Below are positions 1 to 10,669 of a DNA stretch of 64,000 bases, one piece after another (position 1 is the stretch's first letter; each line of letters opens with the position of its first letter). The notes under the pieces are model-generated. The model did not search any database, was not told the DNA's origin, and worked only from the letters and a program-made list of their open reading frames with translations. Source of the DNA: Uranotaenia lowii. Its lineage: Eukaryota; Arthropoda; Insecta; Diptera; Culicidae. The stretch spans positions 183,851,802-183,915,801 of the forward strand of contig NC_073693.1 of the NCBI RefSeq assembly GCF_029784155.1, read 5' to 3'. The translations under genes and the position numbers were made by a program.

Positions 1-43
1 TTTATTGAGTAACAGGTGAAACGAAGTTTACCGGGTCAGCTAG
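1..43 (+). mobile_element. 3' end of a Helitron (truncated by window edge)
   Basis: The window opens with a short hairpin (GGTGAA ... TTTACC) followed by CCGGGTCAG and the terminal CTAG, then a T. The same terminus closes the Helitrons at 52328 and 61911, and Helitrons end in CTRR after a hairpin and insert between A and T. Only the 3' tip lies in the window, so size and content are unknown. Confidence 0.6.
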
Positions 44-138
44 TTTTCATATAAAATCATGGTGAATAAAAAAAATCAATATACAGGGCTTCAAATTTCT
101 AATAAATGTATCCCAAAACTTGTAAACCGGTTAGAAAT

Positions 139-575
139 TGTGGCGACGTAAACCATCTTACTCTCACATCATCATTCTATAACTATCATTACCATTCCAT
201 CATCATTCTCCGTCATTCATCATCATCAGCCAATCATCACTAACACTACAAACTAGTTCCCGAACATTCCATCAGTCAGTCCAGTCGAGAACCTTTTCGA
301 AACAAACACACGCAGGCAGCAATAACAATAACAACAGCCACGCAACTGACGCCAGCAGACAATAGCCGGCAAACCAACAATAGCAACAACAAACGATAGC
401 ACCGGCAAACAACCAATAGCGTTCTCGCATTCATACACTCACACACTCACAATCCATAGCTATAAATATCCGATCATTGTAAATAGTTAGTTAGTAATAA
501 AGTGACCATTATATAGTGAACACGTCTAAGTTAATCCCGTGAAACCGAATCCCTCTTCGGGCGGAAACCCCCATA
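139..575 (+). repeat. 5' LTR of the CsRn1-like element
   Basis: It begins TGTGGCGACG and ends near CCCCCATA. By eye it is identical to 4294-4730 over its full length. It holds a TATAAATA box at 461-468 and AATAAA at 496-501, the expected promoter and polyadenylation signals. Its middle is rich in CAA/CAT trinucleotide runs. Confidence 0.88.
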
Positions 576-578
576 AAT

Positions 579-589
579 TGGTGACCCCG
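579..589 (+). other. Primer-binding site (tRNA-Trp)
   Basis: TGGTGACCCCG lies three bases after the 5' LTR and is complementary to the CCA-tailed 3' end of insect tRNA-Trp (from memory of the tRNA sequence). tRNA-Trp priming is characteristic of CsRn1-type Ty3 elements. Confidence 0.7.
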
Positions 590-821
590 TACGTTCAGTG
601 AAGTAACCGCGTGTGAATCGTTCCCGAAAGTTCTGTCGTTATCGCGAGTGTTCGAATTCTCGAAGCCTTCTTCGCGAGTGCAAGAACCAAAAATCGCGAG
701 TGCAGTGGGAAAGTGCTCGATTTTTCCCGAAAGTTCCACGCTTTTCTTCGTCGCGCCGCGAGTTTTAAGTGTAACGCGAGTTAAAAAAAACTACTCGAGT
801 TTTCCCTACAGTGCCGAAATA

Positions 822-1595
822 ATGGATCCCCTCAAAGAAAGGATTTTTCCCGATCATTCGGAAGGCACGTCCACCTCCATCCTGGAGCAGCAAAGCGAGG
901 CGCTTACGCGTCGTCTAGATCAGGCAACATCGAGAAAATTCCAGAATTGTGAACGAGTAAAGAATCTGTCGCTCGACAAACAGCAACTTGTGTAGCAAAA
1001 ACGCAATCGCGGGTGGATTTGCTGGTTTCATTACCGGCACGGGACACAAGCCAGAAAGTGCGAGAAGTGGAAAAAGGACAATCTCAAAATTCAGTGCATA
1101 TTCTACGATCGCAAACCCGGAAGCAGAAACACACGTGTAGTTTTTTGGTCACACGTTCCTCGCCGAGCGCCGCTCGAACCAAAACCAAATCTCTCCAGCA
1201 TCAAGCTGAACCAAACAATCAACATTCGCCGTATTCACGTCCACGACCAACAAACGTCGCAAAGCTTCCTAATCGACACAGGAGCCGATATCTCTGTGAT
1301 CCCACCAACACCAAAGGAAATGTTGAACCGAACGAATTCTTATCAATTGTTCGCAGCCAACGGAAGCCCGATCGCTACTTACGGCACCAAACGATTGACA
1401 ATCGACATTGGTCTACGTCGTTCGTTTACCTGGACCTTCACGATAGCTGAAGTCAAATCACCCATCATCGGAGCAGATTTCCTGAAGCATTACGACTTGC
1501 TAGTGGATCTCCGGAGAAACAAGCTCGTCGACAACACAACGAAACTGGAAATCAACAACATCAATGCAGTCTCCGAACCACCACATTCGATGTGA
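822..1595 (+). pseudogene. gag-protease remnant of the CsRn1-like element
   Basis: The frame opens at ATG 822 (MDPLKERIF...), reaches a TAG at 993-995, and continues in the same frame into a C-x2-H-x9-C finger (Cys codon at 1020) and an aspartic protease with the motif LIDTGADISVIP near 1270-1305, ending at TGA 1593-1595. CsRn1 gags carry a CHCC finger; here the fourth position is Lys instead of Cys. Only about 57 codons separate the start from the stop before the finger, whereas a Ty3 gag normally has several hundred residues, so most of capsid has been deleted. The reading frame is lost again between protease and RT. Confidence 0.75.
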
Positions 1596-1705
1596 ACGCA
1601 CCATTTGCACAACTACTGAAGGAGTTTCAGGACATTACAGTTCTGAACATGAACCACCGTCCTACGAAAGCGCAAACAATGCATCAAATCATCACGACTG
1701 GTTAG

Positions 1706-4282
1706 CCCGTTTTTTGTCGTCCCCGCCGTTTGCCCATCGACAAATTGAACGAAGCCAAAGCGGAATTCAAATTCCTCATGGAACAAGGCATTTGTCAACC
1801 CTCGAAAAGCTGCTGGGCCAGTCCACTGCATCTAGTGAAGAAGCCGAACGGAAAATGGAGACCTTGTGGTGACTACCGCAATCTTAATGCGATCACAGTC
1901 CCAGATCGGTATCCAATACCCCACATCCAGGACTTCTCAACAATTCTGCACGGTAAGTCCATTTTTTCGTGCATCGACTTACAACGAGCATACCACCAAA
2001 TTCCTGTGGCACCTGAAGACATTCCCAAGACCGCAATCACCACGCCCTTCGGATTGTTCGAATTCAAATACATGACGTTTGGCCTACGAAACGCCGGTCA
2101 AACTCTCCAGCGTCATTTGCACGACATCCTCGGAGATCTGAACTACGTATTCCCGTATGTGGATGATTTGTGCATAGCATCCACCACCGAAGACGAACAC
2201 AAGCTGCACCTGCGCACCGTCTTCCAGCGACTCCGGGAAAATGGTCTCATTATCAACCCAAGCAAGTGCCAAATTGGACAACCGGTCGTCGAATTTCTCG
2301 GTCATTTGATCACCAAAGATGGCATCAAACCCAGTCCAAAAAAGGTTGATGCTGTCTTGAATTTCCCACGTCCGACCGTAGCCAAACAGCTCAAGCGATT
2401 TCTTGGCACTATCAATTTTTATCGACGATTCATCCCCCACGCCGCCGTCGATCAACAGATCTTACAATCGATGATCTGCGGAAACATAAGAAACGACAAC
2501 ACCGTTTTGCAGTGGAGCGAAACAACCAACCAAGCATTCGAAAAATGCAAACAGGACCTAGCCAATGCCGTCCTTCTAGCACATCCTGCACCTGAAGCAA
2601 AACTAGCCCTGGAAGTGGATGCCTCTGGCACAGCTATTGGGGCAGTTCTTCATCAAATCACCGAAAATGGTCGACAACCATTAGGATTTTTCTCCAGGAA
2701 ATTGAGTGACAGCAAAAGGAAAGCTAGCACGTATGACCGAGAGCTATTCGCAATCTACGAAGCGATAAAGCATTTCAAAGACATGCTCATCGCTCGTGAT
2801 TTCTGCGTGTACACAGATCACAAGCCTCTCACCACAGCTTTCCATCAGCGCCCGGAACGAGCTAGTCCAACTCAACAACGACACCTCAGCTTCATCAGCG
2901 AATACACAACAGACATTCGACATGTCCCCGGTGAAGCAAACAAAGTTGCTGACATGTTGAGCCGTATCGAGTCAATCACCAACGATACAATCGATTTCGA
3001 TCGTATGGCCCTCGAGCAGAAAACTGATCCCGAGCTGAAGCTGTACCTGGAAAATACTCCACCCAACACAACCATCAGGCTAAAAGCGCTCAAGTCCCCG
3101 TTCTCGTCTGCGCCTATCTATTGCGACGTGTCAACTGAAGCCATCCGTCCATTCGTGCCGAAGCAGTTTCGCGATGCGATCATGAGAAAATTCCACAACG
3201 TTTCACATCCTGGAATTCGTGCGACAACCCGTCTTATCTCTGATCGTTTCGTATGGCCTTCACTGCGTCGAGACTGCAAGAATTTCGCCACCAACTGCAT
3301 TCCATGTCAACGAGCGAAAGTTCACCGACACAACAAAGCACCGATCGTGCAAATCTCCACGCCGAACGAAAGATTTGCCCACATCCACATGGACATCATT
3401 GGACCATTACCGCCATCAGAAGGGTACGTATATTGCTTAACGCTCATCGATAAATTTACTCGTTGGCCAGAAATAATTCCCATCCCTAACATGACGGCAC
3501 ACACGATCGCCCGAGCCTTTGTCGCTGGCTGGATTGCACGATTCGGCGTCCCCGTTAACGTCACTACGGATCTTGGTCGTCAATTCGAATCCGAGCTGTT
3601 TCGTGAATTAACGAAGCTGTTGGGCATCACTCACCTGAGGACGACACCGTACCACCCGCAGGCTAACGGACAGATTGAGCGAACACACCGCCAGCTCAAA
3701 GCCGCCATTATGTGTCATCAGAATCCCCGCTGGACTGAATCCTTGCCCATTGTCCTTCTCGGCATGCGGACATCGCTGAAGGAAAATATCGAAGCATCGA
3801 GCGCTGAGCTTACTTATGGCACAACTCTTCGTCTTCCAGGAGAATTTTTCGCATCAAGCTCAAGCAAGTCGCCTTCCGCCGAATATCTTGTTGACTTGAA
3901 AGCAGCTATGGCAAAATTGCGACCAACGCCAACAAGCAATCATTCGAAACAAGCGACCTTCATTCAAAAGGAATTGGCCACATGTACCCACGTATTTGTC
4001 CGAGTTGGAGCAATCAAACCGCCACTAACACCGCCTTACGATGGACCATTCAAAGTGTTGCGCCGAAAGAAGAAAGTTTTCATCGTGGACATCAATGGTC
4101 GAAAGCAGCCAATTTCTATCGACCGTTTAAAAGCTGCACACATGCAAGCCAACGAACCAACAGTGAAACCACCCGATCCCGGTGAAAGATCATCTGATGC
4201 TAAGGACGAACAGGAACAACCCAAGTACCGAACCAGGTCAGGAAGACAAGTTCGATTTACTCGTCCCTATTGCGTAAATTAA
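1706..4282 (+). pseudogene. pol of the CsRn1-like element (RT, RNase H, integrase)
   Basis: An open frame of about 858 codons runs from just after an in-frame TAG (1703-1705) to TAA at 4280-4282. RT motifs include the YVDD active site at about 2155-2166 and the FGLRNAGQ block just before it. RNase H follows ([24 protein letters not shown]). The integrase has an H-x3-H...C-x2-C zinc motif near 3190-3310 and a DDE core: Asp in HMDIIG (about 3390), Asp in TTDLGRQF (about 3565) and Glu in NGQIERTHR (about 3670). A GPY/F-like module ([10 protein letters not shown]) follows near 4030. The 5' part of RT is cut off by the stop, and the frame upstream is shifted relative to protease, so no full Pol can be made, though RT-to-integrase is otherwise uninterrupted. 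Confidence 0.85.
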
Positions 4283-4290
4283 GGGGGGAG
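4281..4290 (+). other. Polypurine tract
   Basis: AAGGGGGGAG sits just upstream of the 3' LTR and just after the pol stop, the place of plus-strand priming in LTR elements. Confidence 0.75.
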
Positions 4291-4293
4291 TAT

Positions 4294-4730
4294 TGTGGCG
4301 ACGTAAACCATCTTACTCTCACATCATCATTCTATAACTATCATTACCATTCCATCATCATTCTCCGTCATTCATCATCATCAGCCAATCATCACTAACA
4401 CTACAAACTAGTTCCCGAACATTCCATCAGTCAGTCCAGTCGAGAACCTTTTCGAAACAAACACACGCAGGCAGCAATAACAATAACAACAGCCACGCAA
4501 CTGACGCCAGCAGACAATAGCCGGCAAACCAACAATAGCAACAACAAACGATAGCACCGGCAAACAACCAATAGCGTTCTCGCATTCATACACTCACACA
4601 CTCACAATCCATAGCTATAAATATCCGATCATTGTAAATAGTTAGTTAGTAATAAAGTGACCATTATATAGTGAACACGTCTAAGTTAATCCCGTGAAAC
4701 CGAATCCCTCTTCGGGCGGAAACCCCCATA
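4294..4730 (+). repeat. 3' LTR of the CsRn1-like element
   Basis: This is the direct repeat of 139-575, with TATAAATA at 4616-4623 and AATAAA at 4651-4656. I see no difference from the 5' LTR, which implies a very recent insertion. Confidence 0.88.
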
Positions 4731-5680
4731 AAATCATGGCAAACACTTCGGCGTATTCTAACACGTAGTCTTTTCGTATCAATTGACAGGTTTTCATGAT
4801 TTTTTTTAACAAATCCAACGAACGGGGCATCTATTCGTTGTTTTGCTCCGCAATTTCATCAATTTTGCAAAAATAAGTCCGATTAATTGATCTTGAAACT
4901 ATGATGTAGTACTTACAGTCAATATAATTTTCAAGATTTTTTATAAAGTTCTAGAAAAAAAAGGTAAAATTTGTATAGAAATCGGTTAAAAAGACATCGA
5001 AACATACTATAAAATCATTATTTTCCAAATGCATTTGTTGGTACAAATTCGAAGACATGTTTTTGAAAAAAATGTTTAACTTGAATGAACAATGATTAAC
5101 TTTAGTAATAGTCATTTGAACTAAAGGTTCGTGAAAATATAGAATTCTCGCCTTATCTTTCATTACGTCGTTTGAAACATCTTAAGAATTCACAGAAAAC
5201 TGCTGAAAAAGTTATCAAAACAACTTTAAATTTTGTATTTTACATATAGAATATGTTGTCCAGGCTACAAATTTTCTAAATGGAAGAAGTTGCGACTGCT
5301 CATTTTTTTCATACGACGTAATGAAAGCTCATGCAAGAAATCGTGTATAAGACAGGACTGAGCTTTAATTATTTGAGTGTAGGATATTATTTTTGATCAG
5401 GGTTAAGACCTTAGATTTCGGACACTTTAAGCAACAGCTTAACGTAGAATGAATTCAAAATTTAACACTTGCAATGTAATGCTTCGTTCCTCAGGCCAAT
5501 TCAAAAGAAATACAGAACAACAATAACATTGGAAAACCAATATCTTTTTCTGGTGAAAAAGAAGTATAACTCTGCTCAAAAACGTCTCACGCTGCCAAAT
5601 TATTTGCCTTTTGCATAAATATTTTCATGAAATATGTATATCGAACACTGAATAATTTGAAGTCGAAACTAAAACTAGTA
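4731..5680. other. AT-rich intergenic stretch, no gene seen
   Basis: There are no convincing open frames, RNA genes or terminal repeats. The sequence is AT-rich with many stops in all frames. Confidence 0.6.
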
Positions 5681-6030
5681 CAGCCGAATCTGGATGTGCG
5701 AGAAACCTCTATAGTGAGAGAAAACATCAAGTCTCAAGCTTTGCAAAACACAAAACCTCTTCAAATGAGAGTGTAAAACCTCTATAAGCTAGAGTCGTTT
5801 TCCTGACTAGACCAGGAAAATTAGAGAAAATAACACTTTTGTACCATATTGAAACTTACTCAGAAACCTTCGAACTGATGCATCAACTGGTGTCAGGTGC
5901 ATTTCTAACAAATACACATTGAATAGTTGCATTTCTAGATCACTTTAAAGCATTTGTATGTTGCTGACCCATTATAAAATAGAACCTGTTTAAGTTAGAA
6001 TCCTCCAGGATCCTTATCCAGGATCGACTG
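5681..6030. mobile_element. pogo/Tigger-like MITE (350 bp, TA target)
   Basis: The ends are imperfect inverted repeats: CAGCCGAATCTGGAT on the left, and CAGTCGATCCTGGAT when the right end is reverse-complemented. Each end is flanked by TA (5679-5680 and 6031-6032). The interior repeats AACCTCTATA-type motifs seen in pogo/Tigger ends. There is no transposase. Confidence 0.65.
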
Positions 6031-6864
6031 TAGTTAGTTTTGTTTTTAGTTTTGTCTATAATAGTTTCATTTTTAAATTAATAACATTTGAGTTATGCTT
6101 GTAAGTGTAGCACACTTGCGGAGAGCGAAAAAAATGAGATAACTTATATTTTCCGCAATTTGTTAAAAAAGCGATTCAAACTTCGATTGTTTACTAATGA
6201 ACGAATAAGCGTTTATGAGATACATAATTCTATATCGAGACTCTGAAAAAAATACTCCCAAATTTTGAAATAATTTTAAAAATATCTTTGAAACTCTGTG
6301 AAAAAATTTCAAACATGTCAATTTTCCCGGTGAGGTGCCGAAATTCCCGGTTTTTTCCCGGTTTCCCGGTGAGGTGATGAAATTCCAAAGTTTTTCCCGG
6401 TTTTCCCGGTTCGCTAGCAACCCTGTATTAAAAAAAGTATGTGTGCACCCTCCTCCTTTCCAAGCTTCAAACTGAAAAGAAAGGAGGAGCATTAAATTCT
6501 TTTTTTCCGTATGACAAATTTGACCCCATTGCCTCAAATGTTATTGAAGAATTTAATTATAGAAACACTACTCGCTAAACAATCACTTTAACATACAATC
6601 CCATACAAAATTTGGTGTCTTCGACTGAATTTTTTATGGAACCCCTCCCCTCTTCCTGTTAATGTTACATAACAAAAACGACAAAAATGTCAAAGAAGAC
6701 AAAAAATGATACAAATGACAGAAAATAAAATATTAACAAAATGACACAAATTTATTTTTTAAAAAGTCCACGATGACAAAAATGTAAGAATTACAAACAA
6801 AATAAAAATGACTAGAATAAGAAAAAATCGAAATGGTCAAATGACAATATTGTAGGATTGCCAT
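6031..6864. other. Non-coding stretch with CCCGG-rich block and TGACAAAA runs
   Basis: Positions 6325-6416 repeat TTCCCGG/TTTTCCCGGT several times and end in GCTAGCAACCCTG, which resembles the TTGCC-type termini of other elements here (26483, 40486). Positions 6664-6850 are a degenerate (AAAATGACA)n run. The segment 6853-6864 (TAGGATTGCCAT) is the tip of a hAT-like element split by the foldback at 6865. Confidence 0.5.
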
Positions 6865-7594
6865 TAGACTGCCCCAAATTTGTATGGAAAATTCAAAACC
6901 TGTGAAATGTTATGCGCTGCAGGCTGAAATTGATCCTAGTCCTTGTATAAGATCTCATGCCAAATTTGGGCCAGATCGGATCACGGGAAGGGGTCGCTCA
7001 ACGAGCCTGAAGTTTGTATGGGATTTCGAGATTTTTTTGTTCGGGAGAAACATGAAAAACCAGTTTTTCATTAACAACTTTGGTTCCCGACGGCCGATTT
7101 CTTTCAAAAACGGGTTTTCTTGAAGTCTAAATTATGAAAAATATTTCATCCGAAAACTGCATTTCAATAAGAGTTAAGATAAGAAAGTTATATGGCTTCA
7201 AAAATGGGCTAACTTTTTTAAGGATGGTATTCATCACTGTTAATGAGTCGAGGCGGTCGAACATATTGACGCCTCATTAACAGTGCTGAATACGACCGTT
7301 AAAAAAGATAGCCCATGTGTTATCTTAACTCTTATCGAAATACAGTCTTCGGATGAAATATTTTTGATAATTTAGACTTTAAGAAAACCCGTTTTTGAAA
7401 GAAATCGACCCACAAAAATGTTTCTCCCGAACAAAATGTCTCAAAACTCCATACAAACTTTAGGCTCGTTGAGCGACCCCTTCCCGTAATCCGATCTCGT
7501 CCGAATTTGGCATGAGATCTTGTACTAGGCCAAGGATGAATTTTAGCCTGCAGCGCATAACTTTTTCGAAAGTCGGGTCTTTTGGGGCACTCTA
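6865..7594. mobile_element. Foldback element, near-complete palindrome, 8-bp duplication
   Basis: The left half, read from TAGACTGCCCCAAA, is the imperfect reverse complement of the right half, which ends TTTTGGGGCACTCTA. Homology continues to the centre, where TTAATGAG and CTCATTAA face each other around 7240-7275. ATTGCCAT flanks both sides (6857-6864 and 7595-7602), an 8-bp target duplication of the hAT type. It contains no gene; the open frames in it are by-products of the palindrome. The arms differ at many positions, so it is not very young. Confidence 0.85.
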
Positions 7595-7602
7595 ATTGCC
7601 AT

Positions 7603-7660
7603 CCGTCCCGCTTTTTTCTCAAAATGTCCCGCTTTTTAGCTTGAAATTTTTTTACAAAGT
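7603..7660. mobile_element. Terminus of a GCGGGAC-repeat hAT-like element, split by the foldback
   Basis: Joining 6853-6864 to 7603 gives a terminus matching the inverted complement of the right end of the intact element at 26483-27220 (TAGGGTTGCCATCCGTCCCGC-like). Copies of GTCCCGCTTTTT follow. The other end was not found. Confidence 0.55.
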
Positions 7661-7673
7661 TAACTGAAGCCAG

Positions 7674-7745
7674 CGGATCGTGACCTAGAGGATAGCATCT
7701 TTGTCTTTTAAGCCAACGGTCATGAGATCGAATCCAGGTCGTGAA
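7674..7745 (+). repeat. tRNA-derived SINE head
   Basis: The segment has Pol III internal promoter boxes: a box A-like TGACCTAGAGGATAG at 7681-7695 and a box B-like GAGATCGAATCC at 7724-7735, about 30 bp apart as in tRNAs. The stem pairing is too degraded for a functional tRNA. The copy at 15668-15733 on the other strand shares AAGCCAACGG and CATGAG plus the downstream GAAATGCTAGC-like tail, so this is a SINE family. Confidence 0.6.
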
Positions 7746-9115
7746 ATAATCTGACACTAGTGAAATGCTAGCTGGGTATACCTTAGAATTGTACGCCTCA
7801 ATGATACAGCACATGTATGTGTAGTGCTGCCGGTAAACAACTGCAACTTCAACCAATAGTGCAGGGGTGGTAAAGTGGCATGGCACAGTAAAAATTGTAA
7901 CGCGGAGTAATACCACAATAGATCTGTGCTGATACCACAGAGAACAAACGTACAAGCTAGCCCACCAGACTTGTGTAAAATTTCCAAAAATCGTTTTGAA
8001 CCAATTTTTGTTTTTTTGGCTTGGCCAAAAAGTTGTTTGACTCACGGAAAAGTCTAAGTAAAAACCGTATAAAATAAAGGAAGTGAAATTCTGTCCAGTG
8101 AAAAGTAACTCTTATAGCAATTATCTAGCAATAAATTGAACCCATCTATTTTAGAATGGCATTTGTTTAATTATTGATGAGTGCATGTACGATTACGCCT
8201 TTTCGAAAACTGGGCACTTGAAATTTTGATTTGTAACTTTTAAACGGCGCAACAGATGGCACTGTTCTAAGTCAATTTTCAACGTATTTTTTGGATGTCA
8301 GCATTTGAAATTTTACACACTTTTTTGAAGATTTTTTGTTCGAGCTTGTACGTCTCTGTCTGTGCTGATACTGACTGAAAGCAGCGCGTAGTTCCCCCAG
8401 CTGGAGCGATTTTGTGGCCCGCCGGAACTCTTCGTTATGTCGGAATAGTCTGCACTGCACACCAACGAAACAAGTTAATTTGACCAGATCCGGAGAAGAT
8501 CCAAGGCTTGAATTGGCCTTTTTTATAATTTACGATACTTCAGTAAGCGTAAAACATGGTTTTTAATAAATTTTAATTAAATTAAATGTTGGTCTTACCA
8601 GTGCGGAGTGGTATATTGGTTTTATTTGGGTGCGCAGAATATGGGCATACGCGCAGAATTAGGAACAAATAGAAAATAGTGCGCAGAATAAGGGCCACTT
8701 GCATTTTTTCCAAATGTTGTAAATAATCCACATTTTTGCTCCAAAATCGAGCTCTCATTATTTTTGCCGTTAAGTTTGTTAGTAAGCCCAACTGTACACG
8801 AAATTTTGAGGAAATTCCATGAAAGGTAAATTTTTATAACTTAAAACATTTGAAAAATGCTTAACTGAGCAGAATTAGGGCCGTTCAAGGTGTATGGTTT
8901 TTGTCGTTTTTTATCATTTTATTCTGTTCTGTCATTCTAGTCATATTTTTTTTTTGTTTCGATTATAGTCGTTTTAACATCTTCATGTCATTCGCGACTT
9001 ATATCAACGATGAAGTTGGCGGACAAGTCATTGAAAAACTTATCCGGTACAACTGTGATCGATGTTTACTCTTGGGCTTATTCTAGTCATAATTTTCACC
9101 ATTTTTATAAATGGC
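7746..9115. other. Intergenic stretch, no gene recognised
   Basis: There are short open frames only, none resembling a known protein. The segment 8600-8700 repeats GCGCAGAAT and TAGGGCC phrases (GTGCGCAGAATAAGGGCC-like), suggesting an old unclassified repeat. Positions 8880-9000 contain the complementary TTTGTCATT-type low-complexity run. Confidence 0.45.
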
Positions 9116-9610
9116 GGAAATAGTCTAAATGACAAAAAAGAAAAAAAAAATGACAGGATGAACTAAAATGACAAAAACCCACAAGAATGTAAAATTAAAA
9201 AAAAAAAAAAAACGACAAAATTAACGAAAAATTAATGTTAAAAATTTCGTAAAAGACAAAAAATCTAAAAATGATAAGAGACAAAAATAACCAAAGAGAC
9301 TTAAATGACAAAGAGGCAAGAATAAGTAAATGACAAAAATGTTCTCAAAACAAAGACAGAAATGGTAAAAACAGATAACGGGCTAAATTGAAAATGACAA
9401 AAATGAAATAAAGAACAAAAATGGCAAAAGAGACAAAAATGAGAAAAACGACAAAAATGGTAAATATCTACAAAATGACAAAATCACAAAATTAACCAGA
9501 TTGACAAAAACAAAACAAATTTGACCAAAATTACAAATTTCACAGAAGAGACAAAAAAAACAAAATAGGCCAAAATGATCAAATGACAAAAACAAAAATT
9601 TAAAAAACTG
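9116..9610 (+). repeat. Degenerate (AAAATGACA)n low-complexity tract
   Basis: About 500 bp consist mainly of AAAATGACAAAA-type words with variable spacing. Similar tracts occur at 6664-6850 and, in the complementary orientation, at 63885-64000. No inverted ends or open frame are associated with it. Confidence 0.7.
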
Positions 9611-10120
9611 ACAGGGTTAATAAATTTTGGCATGTTTAATCTTCCAAAGCCGTTCGCTAAATATCCGTTTCGGGTAAATTTGAGTTATGGTTTGATTTCG
9701 TTCTCCTGTATGTATGTATGTTGGTTATCCGCCCATCAGGGCTAGAAGCGACCATGAGGCAAAACAGTAGGGGAAAATAGTAACTTTCAAATTAAATTAG
9801 GGCAACATAAGTGACCACATTAAGCCAAAAATTTCATCAATAGCGGCTTCAAAAATTTCAATAAATAAATTAAATAATCATGAGCTCCTGGCAAATAAAA
9901 AAAAATTATCAAATGGCTCAAGGCTGGCATCAGACTGAGTCAATTTTGGGTTATTTTTAAAATATCTCAGGGCCTGAGGTCTTAAAATTTATTTTTGGCT
10001 CAAAATTCATTCAATATTTTGCCGAATTTTAAAGAAAAATTTTTATAAGTAAATCTTAATTTTCAGGATTGTATGGACAAATTTTGCTCTGCAAAACAAA
10101 AATAATTTTCCTTTCTACTC
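9611..10120. other. AT-rich stretch, nothing recognised
   Basis: No gene, RNA or terminal repeat was found between the simple repeat and the first PIF-type MITE. Confidence 0.5.
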
Positions 10121-10123
10121 TAA

Positions 10124-10590
10124 GGCCTCGTTTTCAAAAAATTTCTTATTGATGCGTGCATAAATTAAATGTTGCACACATTATAACAGTCGAAAAATCG
10201 AGCAGTTAGAGCTTTTGTCGCTCTTTGAGTCCCTAGCCTAAATTCTCCTATGGTGAAAAGAGAAGCATATTGTTTGCCAGATTTGACAGCTCGTTTGAAA
10301 GCTCCGGCAGAACCTTCAACTGTTATACAGACATCAAAAGTCTACATCTAGGGGCTTTTTCTATTGATGAGTGCAATAAATACACTTAAATTATGATTTT
10401 TAAAATCATTGAATATAGTGTTTTAAAACTTCTATGAGTATAATAACAAGTTCATTTCATTTTTTAAAAAAATATTCTGATATTTCGAAACTCTAAATTA
10501 TCTCGAAAAGTGTGTAGATTACGCATAAAATTTTAAAGATGAACGCATCAATACGTTTACATGAATAGTGAGTTTTGTGAAAACGCGGCC
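10124..10590 (+). mobile_element. PIF/Harbinger-like MITE, copy 1 (467 bp)
   Basis: The ends are inverted repeats (GGCCTCGTTTTCA ... TGAAAACGCGGCC) and TAA flanks both sides (10121-10123 and 10591-10593). A 3-bp duplication fits PIF/Harbinger. It is the same family as 12680-13130 in the opposite orientation. No transposase is encoded. Confidence 0.75.
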
Positions 10591-10669
10591 TAAAAGGCGT
10601 TTTATCTTTTTTGTGCCAATTCACGAACTATAAAATAGATTTTTTTCTGATAAAAAACTTTATCTAAGA

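Larger units (their letters stand above)
139..4730 (+). mobile_element. Ty3-type LTR retrotransposon, CsRn1-like, defective
   Basis: Two direct repeats of 437 bp (139-575 and 4294-4730) bracket gag remnant, protease, reverse transcriptase, RNase H and integrase in the order typical of Ty3/Gypsy. AAAT occurs just before the 5' LTR (135-138) and just after the 3' LTR (4731-4734), giving a likely 4-bp target duplication; the exact ends could move by one or two bases. The primer-binding site matches tRNA-Trp and the gag remnant has a CHCC-like finger, both known traits of the CsRn1 clade. The element is dead: gag is mostly deleted, one stop lies in gag-protease, one lies just before the RT, and the protease-RT join is out of frame. 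Confidence 0.88.

Noticed and set aside
51..62. ATAAAATCATGG occurs here and again at 4728-4739 beside the 3' LTR
   Set aside because: It does not fit a target duplication because it starts 88 bp before the 5' LTR; probably chance, since AAAT already explains the insertion.
7674..7745. A functional tRNA gene
   Set aside because: Box A and B are present, but the stems do not pair properly and related copies occur elsewhere, so it is a SINE.
7332..8045. 237-codon minus-strand frame
   Set aside because: It runs through the foldback arm and a SINE and has no recognisable domain.
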